Assembly: GCF_019623905.1 (NCBI RefSeq)
Contig: NZ_CP069370.1
Location: forward strand, 806,001-870,000
Direction of reading: 5' to 3'
Length of the DNA: 64,000 bases
DNA from: Neotabrizicola shimadae
GTDB lineage: Bacteria > Pseudomonadota > Alphaproteobacteria > Rhodobacterales > Rhodobacteraceae
Part shown: positions 16,487-25,354 of the stretch, piece by piece
Layout of the letters: the number at the start of each line of letters is the position of its first letter
Numbering within the stretch: the stretch's first letter is position 1
The notes under the pieces: generated by a model
The model's database searches: none
The model's input: the letters and a program-made list of their open reading frames with translations, nothing else
What the model was told of the DNA's origin: nothing
Made by a program: the position numbers and the translations under genes

Positions 16487-16861
16487 TCAGCCCTCGACCG
16501 TCGGCTTCACCGGGGACTCCGGCTTGCGCGGCTCGGGCAAGAGATTGCCGCGCTGCGCCTTGAGCCGCTCGATCTCGCGCTCGGTGAACGCGCGCTCCTC
16601 GCGGGGCAGGCGCCGGATGTCCACCTTGTCTGTTGGTTTCAGTGCCCAGATGAAGGCCTGCATCCAGGGAACCACGGCAAGGAAGCCCAGAAGACCCATG
16701 GTCCGCACGGCCTCGGCATCCGGATGTTTCCGCGCTATCGCCATGCGGCCAGGCAGGGTGAGGATGGCCACGACCACCGTCAGGAAGATCACCACGGTCG
16801 AGAACAGCAACCCCAGGGTCACCAGCTGCCAGAAGTCGAACTTTTCCAGGATGGAAGACAT
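16487..16861 (-). CDS. DUF3302 (YiaW-like) inner-membrane protein
   Basis: 124 residues from ATG 16861. Two transmembrane helices (residues ~12-36, FWQLVTLGLLFSTVVIFLTVVVAIL, and ~55-75, MGLLGFLAVVPWMQAFIWAL), then a charged cytoplasmic tail (DKVDIRRLPREERAFTEREIERLKAQRG). This matches the DUF3302/YiaW family, which accompanies YiaV-type adaptors. It heads the three-gene operon, and no other pump gene is adjacent. Its biochemical role is unknown. Confidence 0.88.
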   Translation of the reverse strand: MSSILEKFDFWQLVTLGLLFSTVVIFLTVVVAILTLPGRMAIARKHPDAEAVRTMGLLGFLAVVPWMQAFIWALKPTDKVDIRRLPREERAFTEREIERLKAQRGNLLPEPRKPESPVKPTVEG

Positions 16862-17095
16862 GTATCCTCGCCAGCAGATCCGCATCGCGCCGGGTTCGAC
16901 TCGCCCGGCCTTGACCTGCTTATCCTGACTGTTGCCACGAATCCACGACAGGCTTGGGCGACATGGCGGGCGCGTTGCCTGTAAACTGGCCCTAACAGAC
17001 GGTCCGATCTGGTCCTAAGCATCTTTGGCCGCATCTCCGATGATGCCCCGATCGGGTGCCGGCTGGCGCCCCGCGGGTCATTGGAAAGGGAAGCC

Positions 17096-18469
17096 ATGGA
17101 CGGCAACATCAACGACATCTCGCAGGTGGTCGAGGCGGACCGCAAGCATGTGTGGCACCACCTGAGCCAGCACAAGCAGTACGAGACCGTCGATCCCCGT
17201 GTCATCGTCGAGGGCAAGGGCCTGCGCGTGTGGGACGCGAAGGGCAAGGAGCACCTCGACGCGGTGTCCGGCGGCGTCTGGACGGTGAACGTGGGCTACG
17301 GGCGCGAGTCGATTGCGCGGGTGGTCTATGAGCAGCTGGTGAAGATGAACTACTTCGCGGGTGCTGCAGGATCGGTCCCCGGCGCGCAGTTCGCGCAGCG
17401 GCTTCTGGAAAAGATGCCGGGGCTGAGCCGGGTCTACTATTCCAACTCGGGCTCCGAGGCGAACGAGAAGGTCTACAAGATGGTGCGCCAGATCGCGCAC
17501 CGGCATCACGGCGGGCGGAAGTGGAAGATCCTCTACCGCGAGCGGGACTACCACGGCACCACGATCGGGACGCTTGCGACCTCTGGTCAGGACCAGCGGG
17601 CCATGCAGTACGGGCCTTACCCCGACGGCTTCGTCCGCGTGCCGCACTGCCTGGAGTACCGCAAGCAGTGGGATGTCGAGAACTATGGCGAGCGGGCGGC
17701 GGATGCGATCGAGGAGGTGATCCTGCGCGAGGGGCCCGATACCGTTGGCGCGCTGGTGCTGGAGCCGATCACCGCCGGCGGCGGCGTGATCGTGCCGCCG
17801 AAGGGCTACTGGGAGCGGGTCAGCCAGATCTGCAAGAAGTATGACATCCTCCTCCATATTGACGAGGTGGTCTGCGGCGTGGGGCGCACCGGCACCTGGT
17901 TCGGCTACCAGCACTACGGGATCGAGCCGGATTTCGTGACCATGGCGAAGGGCGTGGCTTCGGGCTATGCGGCGATCTCCTGCACGGTGACGACCGAGAA
18001 GGTCTTCGAGATGTTCAAGGACGACCCCAACGACCCGATGTCCTATTTCCGCGACATCTCGACCTTCGGGGGCTGCACCTCCGGTCCCGCCGCGGCGCTG
18101 GAGAATATGCGGATCATCGAGGACGAGGGGCTTCTGGCCAATACGGTGGCCATGGGCGAGCGGTTCATGGGCAACCTCAAGGGCCTGATGGAGAAGCACC
18201 GGGTCATCGGCGATGTCCGGGGCAAGGGGCTGTTCTGCGGGGCGGAACTGGTGGCCGACCGGGCCACGAAGGAGCCCGCCGACGAGAAGAAGGTGGCCGC
18301 GGTGGTGGCCGACTGCAACGCCCAGGGGGTCATCATCGGCATGACCAACCGGTCGGTGCCGGGGCTGAACAATACCCTGACCTTCTCGCCGGCCCTGATC
18401 GCCACCGCCTCGGACATCGACCAGATCACCGATGCCGTGGACGGGGCGCTGGGCCGGGTGTTTGGCTGA
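17096..18469 (+). CDS. tpa: taurine-pyruvate aminotransferase (class III)
   Basis: 457 residues from ATG 17096, with GGAAAGGGAAG as RBS (a TTG at 17081 is in frame but less likely). PLP-dependent class III fold: AVSGGVWTVNVGYGRES, YYSNSGSEANEKVYKMVRQ, RDYHGTTIGTLATSG, HIDEVVCGVGRTGTWFG and the PLP-Lys in FVTMAKGVASGYAAI. The overall sequence resembles Rhodobacterales Tpa, which transfers the amino group of taurine to pyruvate giving sulfoacetaldehyde and alanine. No Xsc or taurine transporter is within the window. A palindromic hairpin follows the stop. Confidence 0.85.
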   Translation: MDGNINDISQVVEADRKHVWHHLSQHKQYETVDPRVIVEGKGLRVWDAKGKEHLDAVSGGVWTVNVGYGRESIARVVYEQLVKMNYFAGAAGSVPGAQFAQRLLEKMPGLSRVYYSNSGSEANEKVYKMVRQIAHRHHGGRKWKILYRERDYHGTTIGTLATSGQDQRAMQYGPYPDGFVRVPHCLEYRKQWDVENYGERAADAIEEVILREGPDTVGALVLEPITAGGGVIVPPKGYWERVSQICKKYDILLHIDEVVCGVGRTGTWFGYQHYGIEPDFVTMAKGVASGYAAISCTVTTEKVFEMFKDDPNDPMSYFRDISTFGGCTSGPAAALENMRIIEDEGLLANTVAMGERFMGNLKGLMEKHRVIGDVRGKGLFCGAELVADRATKEPADEKKVAAVVADCNAQGVIIGMTNRSVPGLNNTLTFSPALIATASDIDQITDAVDGALGRVFG

Positions 18470-18478
18470 GATGAAAGG

Positions 18479-18502
18479 GGGGCGTCCGAGCTCGGACGCC
18501 CC
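18479..18502 (+). terminator. palindromic hairpin downstream of tpa
   Basis: A 24-base perfect palindrome (GGGGCGTCCGAG and its complement) ten bases after the tpa stop, followed by TTCCTTAT. The stem is strong but the T-run is poor. It may act as a terminator and is also the head of the 82-bp repeat found again at 47933-48014. Confidence 0.6.
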
Positions 18503-18563
18503 TTCCTTATCAGGAATATCAATGGGTTACGGGCGCTGATTAACTTGGACTTAACTTTTGTCC
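18482..18563 (+). repeat. 82-bp dispersed repeat, copy A
   Basis: This begins with the palindrome GCGTCCGAGCTCGGACGC and ends TTGTCC. It aligns without gaps to the reverse complement of 47933-48014, at about 65 of 82 positions by hand count. The best-kept parts are the palindrome, CGGGCGC and TTAACTTGGACTT. There is no ORF, and I see no target-site duplication. Confidence 0.8.
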
Positions 18564-18908
18564 GGGCCGCGCCTGCTGTGCCTTGCCCTGCCGCGAAGCG
18601 TGGGAGGCTGAGCGCGCGCGCGGGGCGTCAGGCTCGGTCGGGCGGTTCCGGGTGCAGGCCGAAGCCCGTGGGCCATTGGCGGATGAGGCACTGACAGACT
18701 GCAACGGCAGACTGGCCAGGAGAGCCTGCGCCGGCCGCAACCTGCCGGCATTGATCCAAATGATTCAGTTGGCGCGATCATGCCCCTTTGACCGATGGGC
18801 CGCGCGCCATATCGTTCTGTGGCGGGCGGCCTGCTGCCGCCCCCGAGGGGCACCGGATCGCGTGCCCGTGTCGTGGCGCGGGACGCGACAGGTCGGGGAG
18901 CAGGACAC
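18564..18908. other. upstream region of sulfatase 1, no gene seen
   Basis: 345 bases between repeat copy A and the sulfatase start. Frames on both strands are short continuations or shadows with no RBS-start combination. The promoter of the sulfatase should lie here, but no clear -35/-10 pair stands out. Confidence 0.5.
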
Positions 18909-21326
18909 ATGCCAACAACGCACTGGATGACCGGGGGGCGGGGCGGCGCGCCCCTGACGAGAGCGCGATTCGGCGCTGGTGCGCTGGTTCGGGGTGGCAC
19001 GGTGCTTGCCCTCGCCGTGCTCGCCGCCGTTCCCGCCTTTGCCGAGCCCGACCGCACCGTGCTGCCGCTGGCCGAGCCGCCGCGGCCGGTATCGACCGTG
19101 CTGGACGTGCGCGATGCCGTGGCGCCGCCGATCTTCGAGGTGACGGCGCCGGAGGGCGCGCCGAACGTTCTGCTGATCCTGATCGACGACCTGGGCTTCG
19201 GCGGCACCAGCGCCTTTGGCGGACCGGTGTCGACGCCCTCGTTCGATGCCATCGCGCAGGAGGGGGTCCGGTTCACCAACTTCCACACCCAGGCGACCTG
19301 CTCACCCACGCGGGCGGCCCTGTTGAGCGGCCGCAACCACCATGTCGCCAACATGGGCGGCATCGCGGAATCGGGGACGGCCTTCCCCGGCAACACCACG
19401 CAGATCCCGAACGAAGTCGCCTCGATCGCCGAGATCCTGAGGCTGAACGGGTACAGCACCGCTGCTTTCGGCAAGTGGCACCAGACGCCGCCCTGGGAAA
19501 CCTCGGTCTCGGGCCCCTTCGACCGCTGGCCGACCGGGCAGGGGTTCGACAAGTTCTATGGCTTCATCGGCTTTTCCACCAATGAATGGGCGCCCGCGAT
19601 CATCGACGGAACGGTGCGCCTGCCGGCGCCGGACCGCCCTGGATACAATTTCATGGAGGACGTGACCGACCAGGCGGTGAACTGGATCCGGTTCCAGAAG
19701 GCGATCACCCCGGACCGTCCGTTCTTTGCCTATTTCGCCCCCGGTGCGGTGCGGGCGCCGCATCATGTGCCAGAGGACTGGGCCGCGCGCTGGAAGGGCA
19801 GGTTCGATCAGGGCTGGGACGAGATGCGGCGCGAGACGCTGGCGCGCCAGATCGAGGCCGGCGTCGTGCCCGCGGGCACGGAACTCACGCCGCGACCCGA
19901 GGCGATTCCCGCCTGGAACAGCCTGACCGACGACGAGAAGCGGCTGTACACACGCCAAGCCGAGGTCTTTGCGGGGTTCCTGGAATACACCGACCACGAG
20001 ATCGGTCGGGTGATCGAGGCGGTCCGCGAGACCGGGCAGCTGGACAATACCCTGGTAATCTTTGTCGCCGGCGACAATGGCAGCGGCGCCGAGGGCGGGC
20101 GCAACGGCACGATGAACGAGTTCACCTATTTCAACAATGTCGAGCCGACGGTGGAGGAGCTTCTGCCCTATCTGGACCGTTGGGGCGGGCCTGAGACCCT
20201 GCCCAACTGGGCCGGCGGCTGGGCCATGGTGTTCAACACGCCTTATGAATACGTCAAGCAGGTGGCCTCGGATTTTGGCGGCACCAAGGTGGGCATGGCG
20301 ATCCGCTGGCCCGAAGGCGGCGTGCCGGCCGGCGGCGGGGTGCGCGGCCAGTTCACCCATGTCGTCGATGTGGCACCTACCATCCTGGAGGCGGCGGGCC
20401 TTCCCGAGCCGGTTTCGGTGAACGGCACGGCGCAACGGCCAATGGATGGCACCAGTCTGGCCTATGCCTTCGGCGATGCGGCCGCGCCAGAGCGGCATGT
20501 GACGCAGTATTTCGAGATGTTCGGCAACCAGGCGATCTATCACGAGGGCTGGCTGGCGCGCAGCATCCACCGGGCACCCTGGGAGGCGCAGCCGCGTTCG
20601 GCACTGAAGGACAGCCGGTGGGAGCTTTACGACACACGCAGCGATTTCAGCCTGAACAATGACCTTGCCGCCGCCGAACCCGAGCGGCTGGCCGAACTGC
20701 GGGCGCTGTTCCTGGAGGAGGCGAGCCGCAACTTTGCCCTGCCGATGGATGATCGCACGCTGGAGCGCGCCATCCCGGCGCTGGCCGGGCGGCCGGATCT
20801 GATGGCGGGGCGCAACGCGCTGGTGCTGGCCGAGGGCATGACGGGAATGGGGGAGAACGTCTTTCTGGACGTGAAAAACCGGTCGCTGTCGATCACCGCC
20901 GAGGTTGTGGTTCCCGAAGGTGGCGGAAACGGTGCGATCCTGGTGCAGGGCGGCCGTTTCGGCGGCTGGGCGCTGTACATGAAGGACGGCGTGCCGGCCT
21001 ATGAGTACAATTTCCTTGGGCTGGAGCGCTTTGTCGTGACGGGGGAAGATGCGCTGCCGCCCGGACCGGCGACGATCCGCTTCGACTTTGCCTATGACGG
21101 CGGCGGTCCGGGGCGCGGCGGGCTGGGGCGGCTTTCGGTGAACGGAAAGGCCGTGGGCGAGGGCCGGATCGGGCGGACGCAGCCGCTGCTGTTTTCGGCC
21201 GACGAGACGGCGGATGTGGGGATCGACCTGCAGACGCCGGTGGCTGCGGTGTTCCGTGGCGGCGCGGATACCCGGTTCGACGGGAAGATTGCGACGGTCA
21301 CGGTCGAGGTGAACCCTGGGCCATGA
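18909..21326 (+). CDS. exported type I arylsulfatase
   Basis: 805 residues from ATG 18909, with GGGGAG upstream; the frame opens earlier at 18795 but without a signal sequence. A basic N-terminus and hydrophobic stretch (TVLALAVLAAVPAFA) make a signal peptide of about 45 residues. Catalytic C131 lies in TCSPTRAALLSGR, the C-x-P-x-R formylglycine motif. Metal ligands are visible in LLILIDDLGFGG and FVAGDNGSGAEGG. A C-terminal ~150-residue beta-rich domain (LSITAEVVVPEGG onward) is typical of the large arylsulfatases. It acts in the periplasm on an unknown sulfate ester. The GFA gene converges 15 bp downstream. Confidence 0.92.
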   Translation: MPTTHWMTGGRGGAPLTRARFGAGALVRGGTVLALAVLAAVPAFAEPDRTVLPLAEPPRPVSTVLDVRDAVAPPIFEVTAPEGAPNVLLILIDDLGFGGTSAFGGPVSTPSFDAIAQEGVRFTNFHTQATCSPTRAALLSGRNHHVANMGGIAESGTAFPGNTTQIPNEVASIAEILRLNGYSTAAFGKWHQTPPWETSVSGPFDRWPTGQGFDKFYGFIGFSTNEWAPAIIDGTVRLPAPDRPGYNFMEDVTDQAVNWIRFQKAITPDRPFFAYFAPGAVRAPHHVPEDWAARWKGRFDQGWDEMRRETLARQIEAGVVPAGTELTPRPEAIPAWNSLTDDEKRLYTRQAEVFAGFLEYTDHEIGRVIEAVRETGQLDNTLVIFVAGDNGSGAEGGRNGTMNEFTYFNNVEPTVEELLPYLDRWGGPETLPNWAGGWAMVFNTPYEYVKQVASDFGGTKVGMAIRWPEGGVPAGGGVRGQFTHVVDVAPTILEAAGLPEPVSVNGTAQRPMDGTSLAYAFGDAAAPERHVTQYFEMFGNQAIYHEGWLARSIHRAPWEAQPRSALKDSRWELYDTRSDFSLNNDLAAAEPERLAELRALFLEEASRNFALPMDDRTLERAIPALAGRPDLMAGRNALVLAEGMTGMGENVFLDVKNRSLSITAEVVVPEGGGNGAILVQGGRFGGWALYMKDGVPAYEYNFLGLERFVVTGEDALPPGPATIRFDFAYDGGGPGRGGLGRLSVNGKAVGEGRIGRTQPLLFSADETADVGIDLQTPVAAVFRGGADTRFDGKIATVTVEVNPGP

Positions 21327-21341
21327 GGCGGTGGCGGGTGG

Positions 21342-21725
21342 TCAGGCATCCACCTCGGGGTGCCACCAGCGCGGGCGGGCGTTGCGGTTGGAGTGGCTGG
21401 CGGGTTTCAGCGCCTTGAGCTGCGGCTTGTCGAAACATCCCGTCAGCAGCGCGATCACCGGGGCGTCGTCCACGGCGCCGAGGGAGCTGCCGCAGCGGGG
21501 GCAGAAGGCGCGCGAGGATCTGTCGGAGGAGCGATAGACCGCCGGTGCGCCGCCCGGCCCGGTCCAGGTGACGGCATCGGCGGGAAACTCCACCCAGGCG
21601 GCGGTCAGCGCGCCTGTATGCCGCTGGCACATGCGGCAGGAACAGGTGTGGGGGAATCCCGGCTCCCCCGTGGTGCGAAAGCGGATATGGCCGCAGAGGC
21701 AGCCGCCTTCGAGATGTGATGTCAT
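21342..21725 (-). CDS. GFA/CENP-V family zinc protein
   Basis: 127 residues. It has the zinc-binding pattern of glutathione-dependent formaldehyde-activating-type proteins: GGCLCGHIRF at the N-terminus, HTCSCRMCQRHTGA, and FCPRCGSSL. These relate to S-(hydroxymethyl)glutathione synthase, but most members have no proven activity. It is a single gene facing sulfatase 1, not obviously part of an operon. Confidence 0.9.
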   Translation of the reverse strand: MTSHLEGGCLCGHIRFRTTGEPGFPHTCSCRMCQRHTGALTAAWVEFPADAVTWTGPGGAPAVYRSSDRSSRAFCPRCGSSLGAVDDAPVIALLTGCFDKPQLKALKPASHSNRNARPRWWHPEVDA

Positions 21726-21887
21726 GGGCCGCCTCCCGTTGCCTTGTGCGGAAAGCTATGGGCCGGACGCGACGGGTCAAGCCGCAGGGACCGTGCCGGC
21801 TGCTGCCCTGTGCCGGTGCAAGCACTGGCCAAATCCCTGCGAAGGACTTTGCCGTTTCATCGGATGAAGCGGCCTGTTGCGGCGCGG

Positions 21888-22118
21888 TCAGTGGTCCAGT
21901 CGGCCCATCCGCCCGCCGCGGCGTTTCGACAGGCGGGGCGCGCGCGAGGGAAGCTCGGCCATGATGGCGGTGCGTTCGGCCGGGGTCAGGCGCGACCAGG
22001 TCGAGATTTCCTCGATGGTGCGGAAGCAGCCCACGCAGATGCGTTCCTCGGGATGCACCACGCAGAGCTTGACGCAGGGGCTTTGCACCTCGTCGCGCAT
22101 CCAGATGTCATCCTTCAT
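21888..22118 (-). CDS. DUF1289 domain protein
   Basis: 76 residues. The family's Cys pattern is present: SPCVKLCVVHPEERICVGCFRTIEEI, followed by the W-x-LTPAERTAIMAEL helix and a basic tail. The four cysteines suggest a small metal or Fe-S site, but function is unknown. Its ATG lies inside the 3' end of ruvX (11-bp overlap), forming the last gene of ccmI-ruvX-DUF1289. Confidence 0.88.
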   Translation of the reverse strand: MKDDIWMRDEVQSPCVKLCVVHPEERICVGCFRTIEEISTWSRLTPAERTAIMAELPSRAPRLSKRRGGRMGRLDH

Positions 22119-22599
22119 GGGTCGGTGTTTCCCGGGTGATATGGGCCAGGCGGTCGAGCGCCCCTTGCAGGATAAAGCCGGCGGCGACCTGGTCGATGAC
22201 CTGACTGCGACGCTTTCTGGACGTATCCGCCTCCAGGAGCGCGCGTTCTGCGGCGACGGTGGAGAGGCGTTCGTCCCAGAAGCCGATGGGCAGGTCGGTG
22301 AGCCGGGTCAGGTTGCGGGCGAAGGCGCGGGTGGATTGCACGCGGGGGCCTTCGCTGCCGTCCATGTTGAGGGGCAGGCCGAGAAGGATGGCCACCGCCT
22401 CGCGTTCCTTGAGAAGCGCGAGAAGACGGGTGGCATCTTCGGTGAACTTCACGCGGCGGATCACCTCGATGGGAGTGGCCGCGACGCGGCGGCGGTCCGA
22501 GAGGGCGACGCCGATGGTCTTGTCGCCGAGATCCAGCCCGGCGATGGCGCCGTCGCGGGGCAGGCTGGCGGCGAAGGCTTCGATCGTGTCATGGATCAT
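22108..22599 (-). CDS. ruvX: Holliday junction resolvase-like RuvX (YqgF)
   Basis: 163 residues from ATG 22599, overlapping the ccmI stop by 4 bp. RNase H-like fold: GAIAGLDLGDKTIGVALSDRRR contains the first catalytic Asp; VAILLGLPLNMDGSEGPR, FWDERLSTVAAERAL and the C-terminal VIDQVAAGFILQGALD supply the remaining acidic residues. YqgF proteins act in 16S rRNA 5' maturation and were proposed as resolvases. Confidence 0.94.
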   Translation of the reverse strand: MIHDTIEAFAASLPRDGAIAGLDLGDKTIGVALSDRRRVAATPIEVIRRVKFTEDATRLLALLKEREAVAILLGLPLNMDGSEGPRVQSTRAFARNLTRLTDLPIGFWDERLSTVAAERALLEADTSRKRRSQVIDQVAAGFILQGALDRLAHITRETPTHEG

Positions 22600-23810
22600 T
22601 GGATCAGCCCCGTCTGCCGGGCGGCCTCGGTGACCGTGGCCAGATCCTCTGGCCGGTCGGCGAAGCGGTTCTGCGCCTCGGCCCAGATCGCTTCGGCGCG
22701 GTCCAACTCGCCCAGGACGCCAAGCGACGAGATAAGGCGGGCCCATTCGGTGGCGGTGCCGCCCTGGGTGGCGAGCCGGTCGGAGAGCTGGTCGACCATG
22801 CCGCGGATCATCTGCTGGCGGTCTTCGGGGCTCATGTCCTGGGCGGCTGCGATGTCTTCGGCCGAAGGGCCCGGCGCCGCGTCGGGCGGGGTGTAATCGA
22901 CGCCGGCCGCGGCGGCGATGCCGGGGATTTCGGCGCGGATGACGGGCGCCCAGGGCGCATCGGGGCTGCCCTGTTCCAGAAGCGGGCGCCAGAGGCGGAA
23001 GGTCTGGTCGGGGCGGCCGATCTGGGCGAAGAGCAGGCCCGAATAGAAGCGCGCGGCCTCGTTCATCGGGGCGCGCTGGAGGGATTGCACGAGGATCGCC
23101 TCGGCTTCGGGCGAGACATAGCCGTTCACCTGGCGGATGAGGATTTCGGCCAGTGCGGCATAGTCGGCGCCGGTGGCGGCATCACCCTTTGCGGCGATGA
23201 GGGCGCGTTGCGCAGCCTCGGCGGCGGCGAAATTGCCCAGAAGCATCTCGTTCTGGGCCAGAAGCTCCTGGCCGCGCACATCGCCCGGCCTGTCCTTCAT
23301 CGCGGCGCGGAGCTTTTCCATCAGGTCGAGGAAGGCGGGGTCGGCGGGGGCGGGCGTGGCGGGGGGCAGGTTCGCCACGGCCTCGGCCTGGGTGGGGCGG
23401 GTCTGGCGCAGGTCTTCCGACATGGCGAAGCGCAGCTTCAGGGGCAGGTCGGGGTATCCCGGCGCGCCAAGCCGGTCATAGGCGAAGAACGAGCCGGCCA
23501 GCGCGAGGCCGATGCAGGCGGCGGGCAGGAGGAGGCGGCGGGCCTGCGGGGCGGGTGCGGCGGCCTGGGCGGCGCGGTCGGCCTCGAGCAGGCGGCGCGA
23601 GACTTCTGTTTTCAGCCGGGCGGCTTCGTCGGGCGGGATCAGGCCGCGCGCAAGGTCGCGCTCGACCTCGGCCAGCTGGTCGCGGTAGATCTGCAGGTCG
23701 GGGGCAACCTCGAACGTCCGGCCCGCGCGCAAGAGCGGGCGGGCGAGCGCGGCGGCGGTGCCTACGGCCATGGCGAGCGCCAGCGCCCAGAACAGGGTAG
23801 TCTCGTCCAT
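22596..23810 (-). CDS. ccmI: cytochrome c maturation protein CcmI
   Basis: 404 residues from ATG 23810. Two membrane helices (residues ~5-28 and ~95-112) flank a cytoplasmic leucine-zipper-like loop (LQIYRDQLAEVERDLARGLIPPDEAARLKTEVSRRL), the CcmI hallmark. A periplasmic TPR-rich domain follows (QELLAQNEMLLGNFAAAEAAQRALI). CcmI chaperones apocytochrome c to the CcmFH haem ligase in System I. No other ccm genes are adjacent. Confidence 0.93.
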   Translation of the reverse strand: MDETTLFWALALAMAVGTAAALARPLLRAGRTFEVAPDLQIYRDQLAEVERDLARGLIPPDEAARLKTEVSRRLLEADRAAQAAAPAPQARRLLLPAACIGLALAGSFFAYDRLGAPGYPDLPLKLRFAMSEDLRQTRPTQAEAVANLPPATPAPADPAFLDLMEKLRAAMKDRPGDVRGQELLAQNEMLLGNFAAAEAAQRALIAAKGDAATGADYAALAEILIRQVNGYVSPEAEAILVQSLQRAPMNEAARFYSGLLFAQIGRPDQTFRLWRPLLEQGSPDAPWAPVIRAEIPGIAAAAGVDYTPPDAAPGPSAEDIAAAQDMSPEDRQQMIRGMVDQLSDRLATQGGTATEWARLISSLGVLGELDRAEAIWAEAQNRFADRPEDLATVTEAARQTGLIQ

Positions 23811-24021
23811 CCGCCCCAGCCTCTTTTCGCTGCCTGCCGCCGTTTCGCGCTGCGGTCCATGTAGCTTTCGCGGCCCCGCGTTGAAAGGGGGCAGGGCGGG
23901 CAGAGGTCGGGATGCCGCAGGGCGATGTCGCATTTTTCCCGATTGTGCCGCTGGCGGCAGGGGGCTAGACCCGAGGGCGTTCCAATACGGGCGCAAGCTG
24001 GTGCCGGTCGAAGGGGCCTTC

Positions 24022-25269
24022 ATGAAACGTTATTCCGTCTTCGCCATCGCGCGGGAAGCCCTGCGCTACCACCAGGGGTGGGATCGGGCCTGGGCCTCGC
24101 CCGCGCCGAAATCGTCTTACGATGTCGTGATCGTGGGCGCCGGGGGGCATGGCCTGGCCACGGCCTATTACCTGGGCAAGAACTACGGCATCACCAATGT
24201 CGCGGTGATCGAGAAGGGCTGGCTGGGCGGTGGCAACACCGGCCGCAACACCACGATCATCCGGTCGAACTATCTGCAGGACCCGTCCGCCGCGATCTAC
24301 GAGAAGGCGCGGGCGCTGTATGAGGACCTGAGCCAGGACCTGAACTACAACGTGATGTTCTCTCCGCGTGGCCTCTTGATGCTGGCACAGACGCATCACG
24401 AGGTGCGCGGCTATCTGCGCACGGTTCATGCGAATTCGCTTCAGAACGTGCAGACCGAATGGATCGGGCCCGAGCGGGTGAAGGAGCTGGTGCCGATCAT
24501 CAACATCGCCGGGCCGCGCTATCCGGTTCTGGGGGCGCTCTATCAGGCGCGCGGCGGCACGGCGCGGCACGATGCGGTGGCCTGGGGCTATGCGCGGGCC
24601 TGTTCGGCCATGGGCATGGACATCATCCAGCAATGCGAGGTGAAGGGCGTCCGGTCGGAGAACGGCGCCGTTACCGGGGTGGAGACGACCAAGGGCTTCA
24701 TCGGGTGCAAGAAGCTGGGCATCGTCGTGGCCGGCCATTCGGGTCAGGTCGCGGACATGGCGGGGTTCCGCCTGCCGGTCGAGGCGGTGGCGCTGCAGGC
24801 GCTGGTGTCCGAACCCATCAAGCCCTGCATGGACGTGGTGGTGATGGCCAACACGGTGCACGGCTACATGTCGCAATCCGACAAGGGCGAGATGGTGATC
24901 GGCGGCGGCACCGACGGGTTCAACAACTTCACGCAGCGCGGCTCGTTCCACCACATCGAGGAGACGCTGCGCGCGCTGGTCGAGACCTTCCCGATGATCA
25001 GCCGGCTGAAGATGCTGCGGCAATGGGGCGGCATCGTGGACATGACCGGCGACCGCTCGCCCATCATCTCGAAGACGCCGCTTGGCAACTGCTTCATCAA
25101 CTGCGGCTGGGGCACCGGCGGGTTCAAGGCGATTCCGGGCTCGGGCTGGGCCATGGCGGAGCTGATGGCCAAGGGCGAGCCGGGGCCGCTGGCGGCCGAC
25201 TTCAACCTGTGGCGCTTCCGCGAGGGGCAGTTCATCGACGAGTCGGTGGCGGCCGGGGTGGCGCATTGA
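24022..25269 (+). CDS. soxB: sarcosine oxidase subunit beta
   Basis: 415 residues from ATG 24022. The FAD-binding Rossmann motif DVVIVGAGGHGLATAYYLGKNYG follows residue ~35. Further conserved parts are GWLGGGNTGRNTTIIRSNY, RGGTARHDAVAWGYARA, and the C-terminal GWGTGGFKAIPGSG. This subunit holds the covalent FMN and noncovalent FAD for oxidative demethylation of sarcosine. First gene of the soxBDAG operon. Confidence 0.96.
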   Translation: MKRYSVFAIAREALRYHQGWDRAWASPAPKSSYDVVIVGAGGHGLATAYYLGKNYGITNVAVIEKGWLGGGNTGRNTTIIRSNYLQDPSAAIYEKARALYEDLSQDLNYNVMFSPRGLLMLAQTHHEVRGYLRTVHANSLQNVQTEWIGPERVKELVPIINIAGPRYPVLGALYQARGGTARHDAVAWGYARACSAMGMDIIQQCEVKGVRSENGAVTGVETTKGFIGCKKLGIVVAGHSGQVADMAGFRLPVEAVALQALVSEPIKPCMDVVVMANTVHGYMSQSDKGEMVIGGGTDGFNNFTQRGSFHHIEETLRALVETFPMISRLKMLRQWGGIVDMTGDRSPIISKTPLGNCFINCGWGTGGFKAIPGSGWAMAELMAKGEPGPLAADFNLWRFREGQFIDESVAAGVAH

Positions 25270-25305
25270 TTGCCCTTCTTCTGTTCACAAATATCCTCGG
25301 GGGGT

Positions 25306-25328
25306 CCGGGGGGCAGACGGCCCCCCGG
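25306..25328 (+). repeat. GC-rich hairpin in the soxB-soxD gap
   Basis: A perfect 8-bp stem CCGGGGGG/CCCCCCGG around a 7-base loop, preceded by AAATATCCTCGGGGGG. There is no T-run. It lies inside the operon, so it may stabilise the soxB mRNA 3' end or attenuate the downstream genes. A similar G6/C6 hairpin lies at 46813-46831. Confidence 0.6.
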
Positions 25329-25354
25329 CCTCTCCGCCAGACGGGACATCTGCC

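Noticed and set aside
18482-18563. insertion sequence remnant at the repeat
   Set aside because: No transposase fragment, no terminal inverted repeats beyond the single palindrome, and no target duplication was seen.
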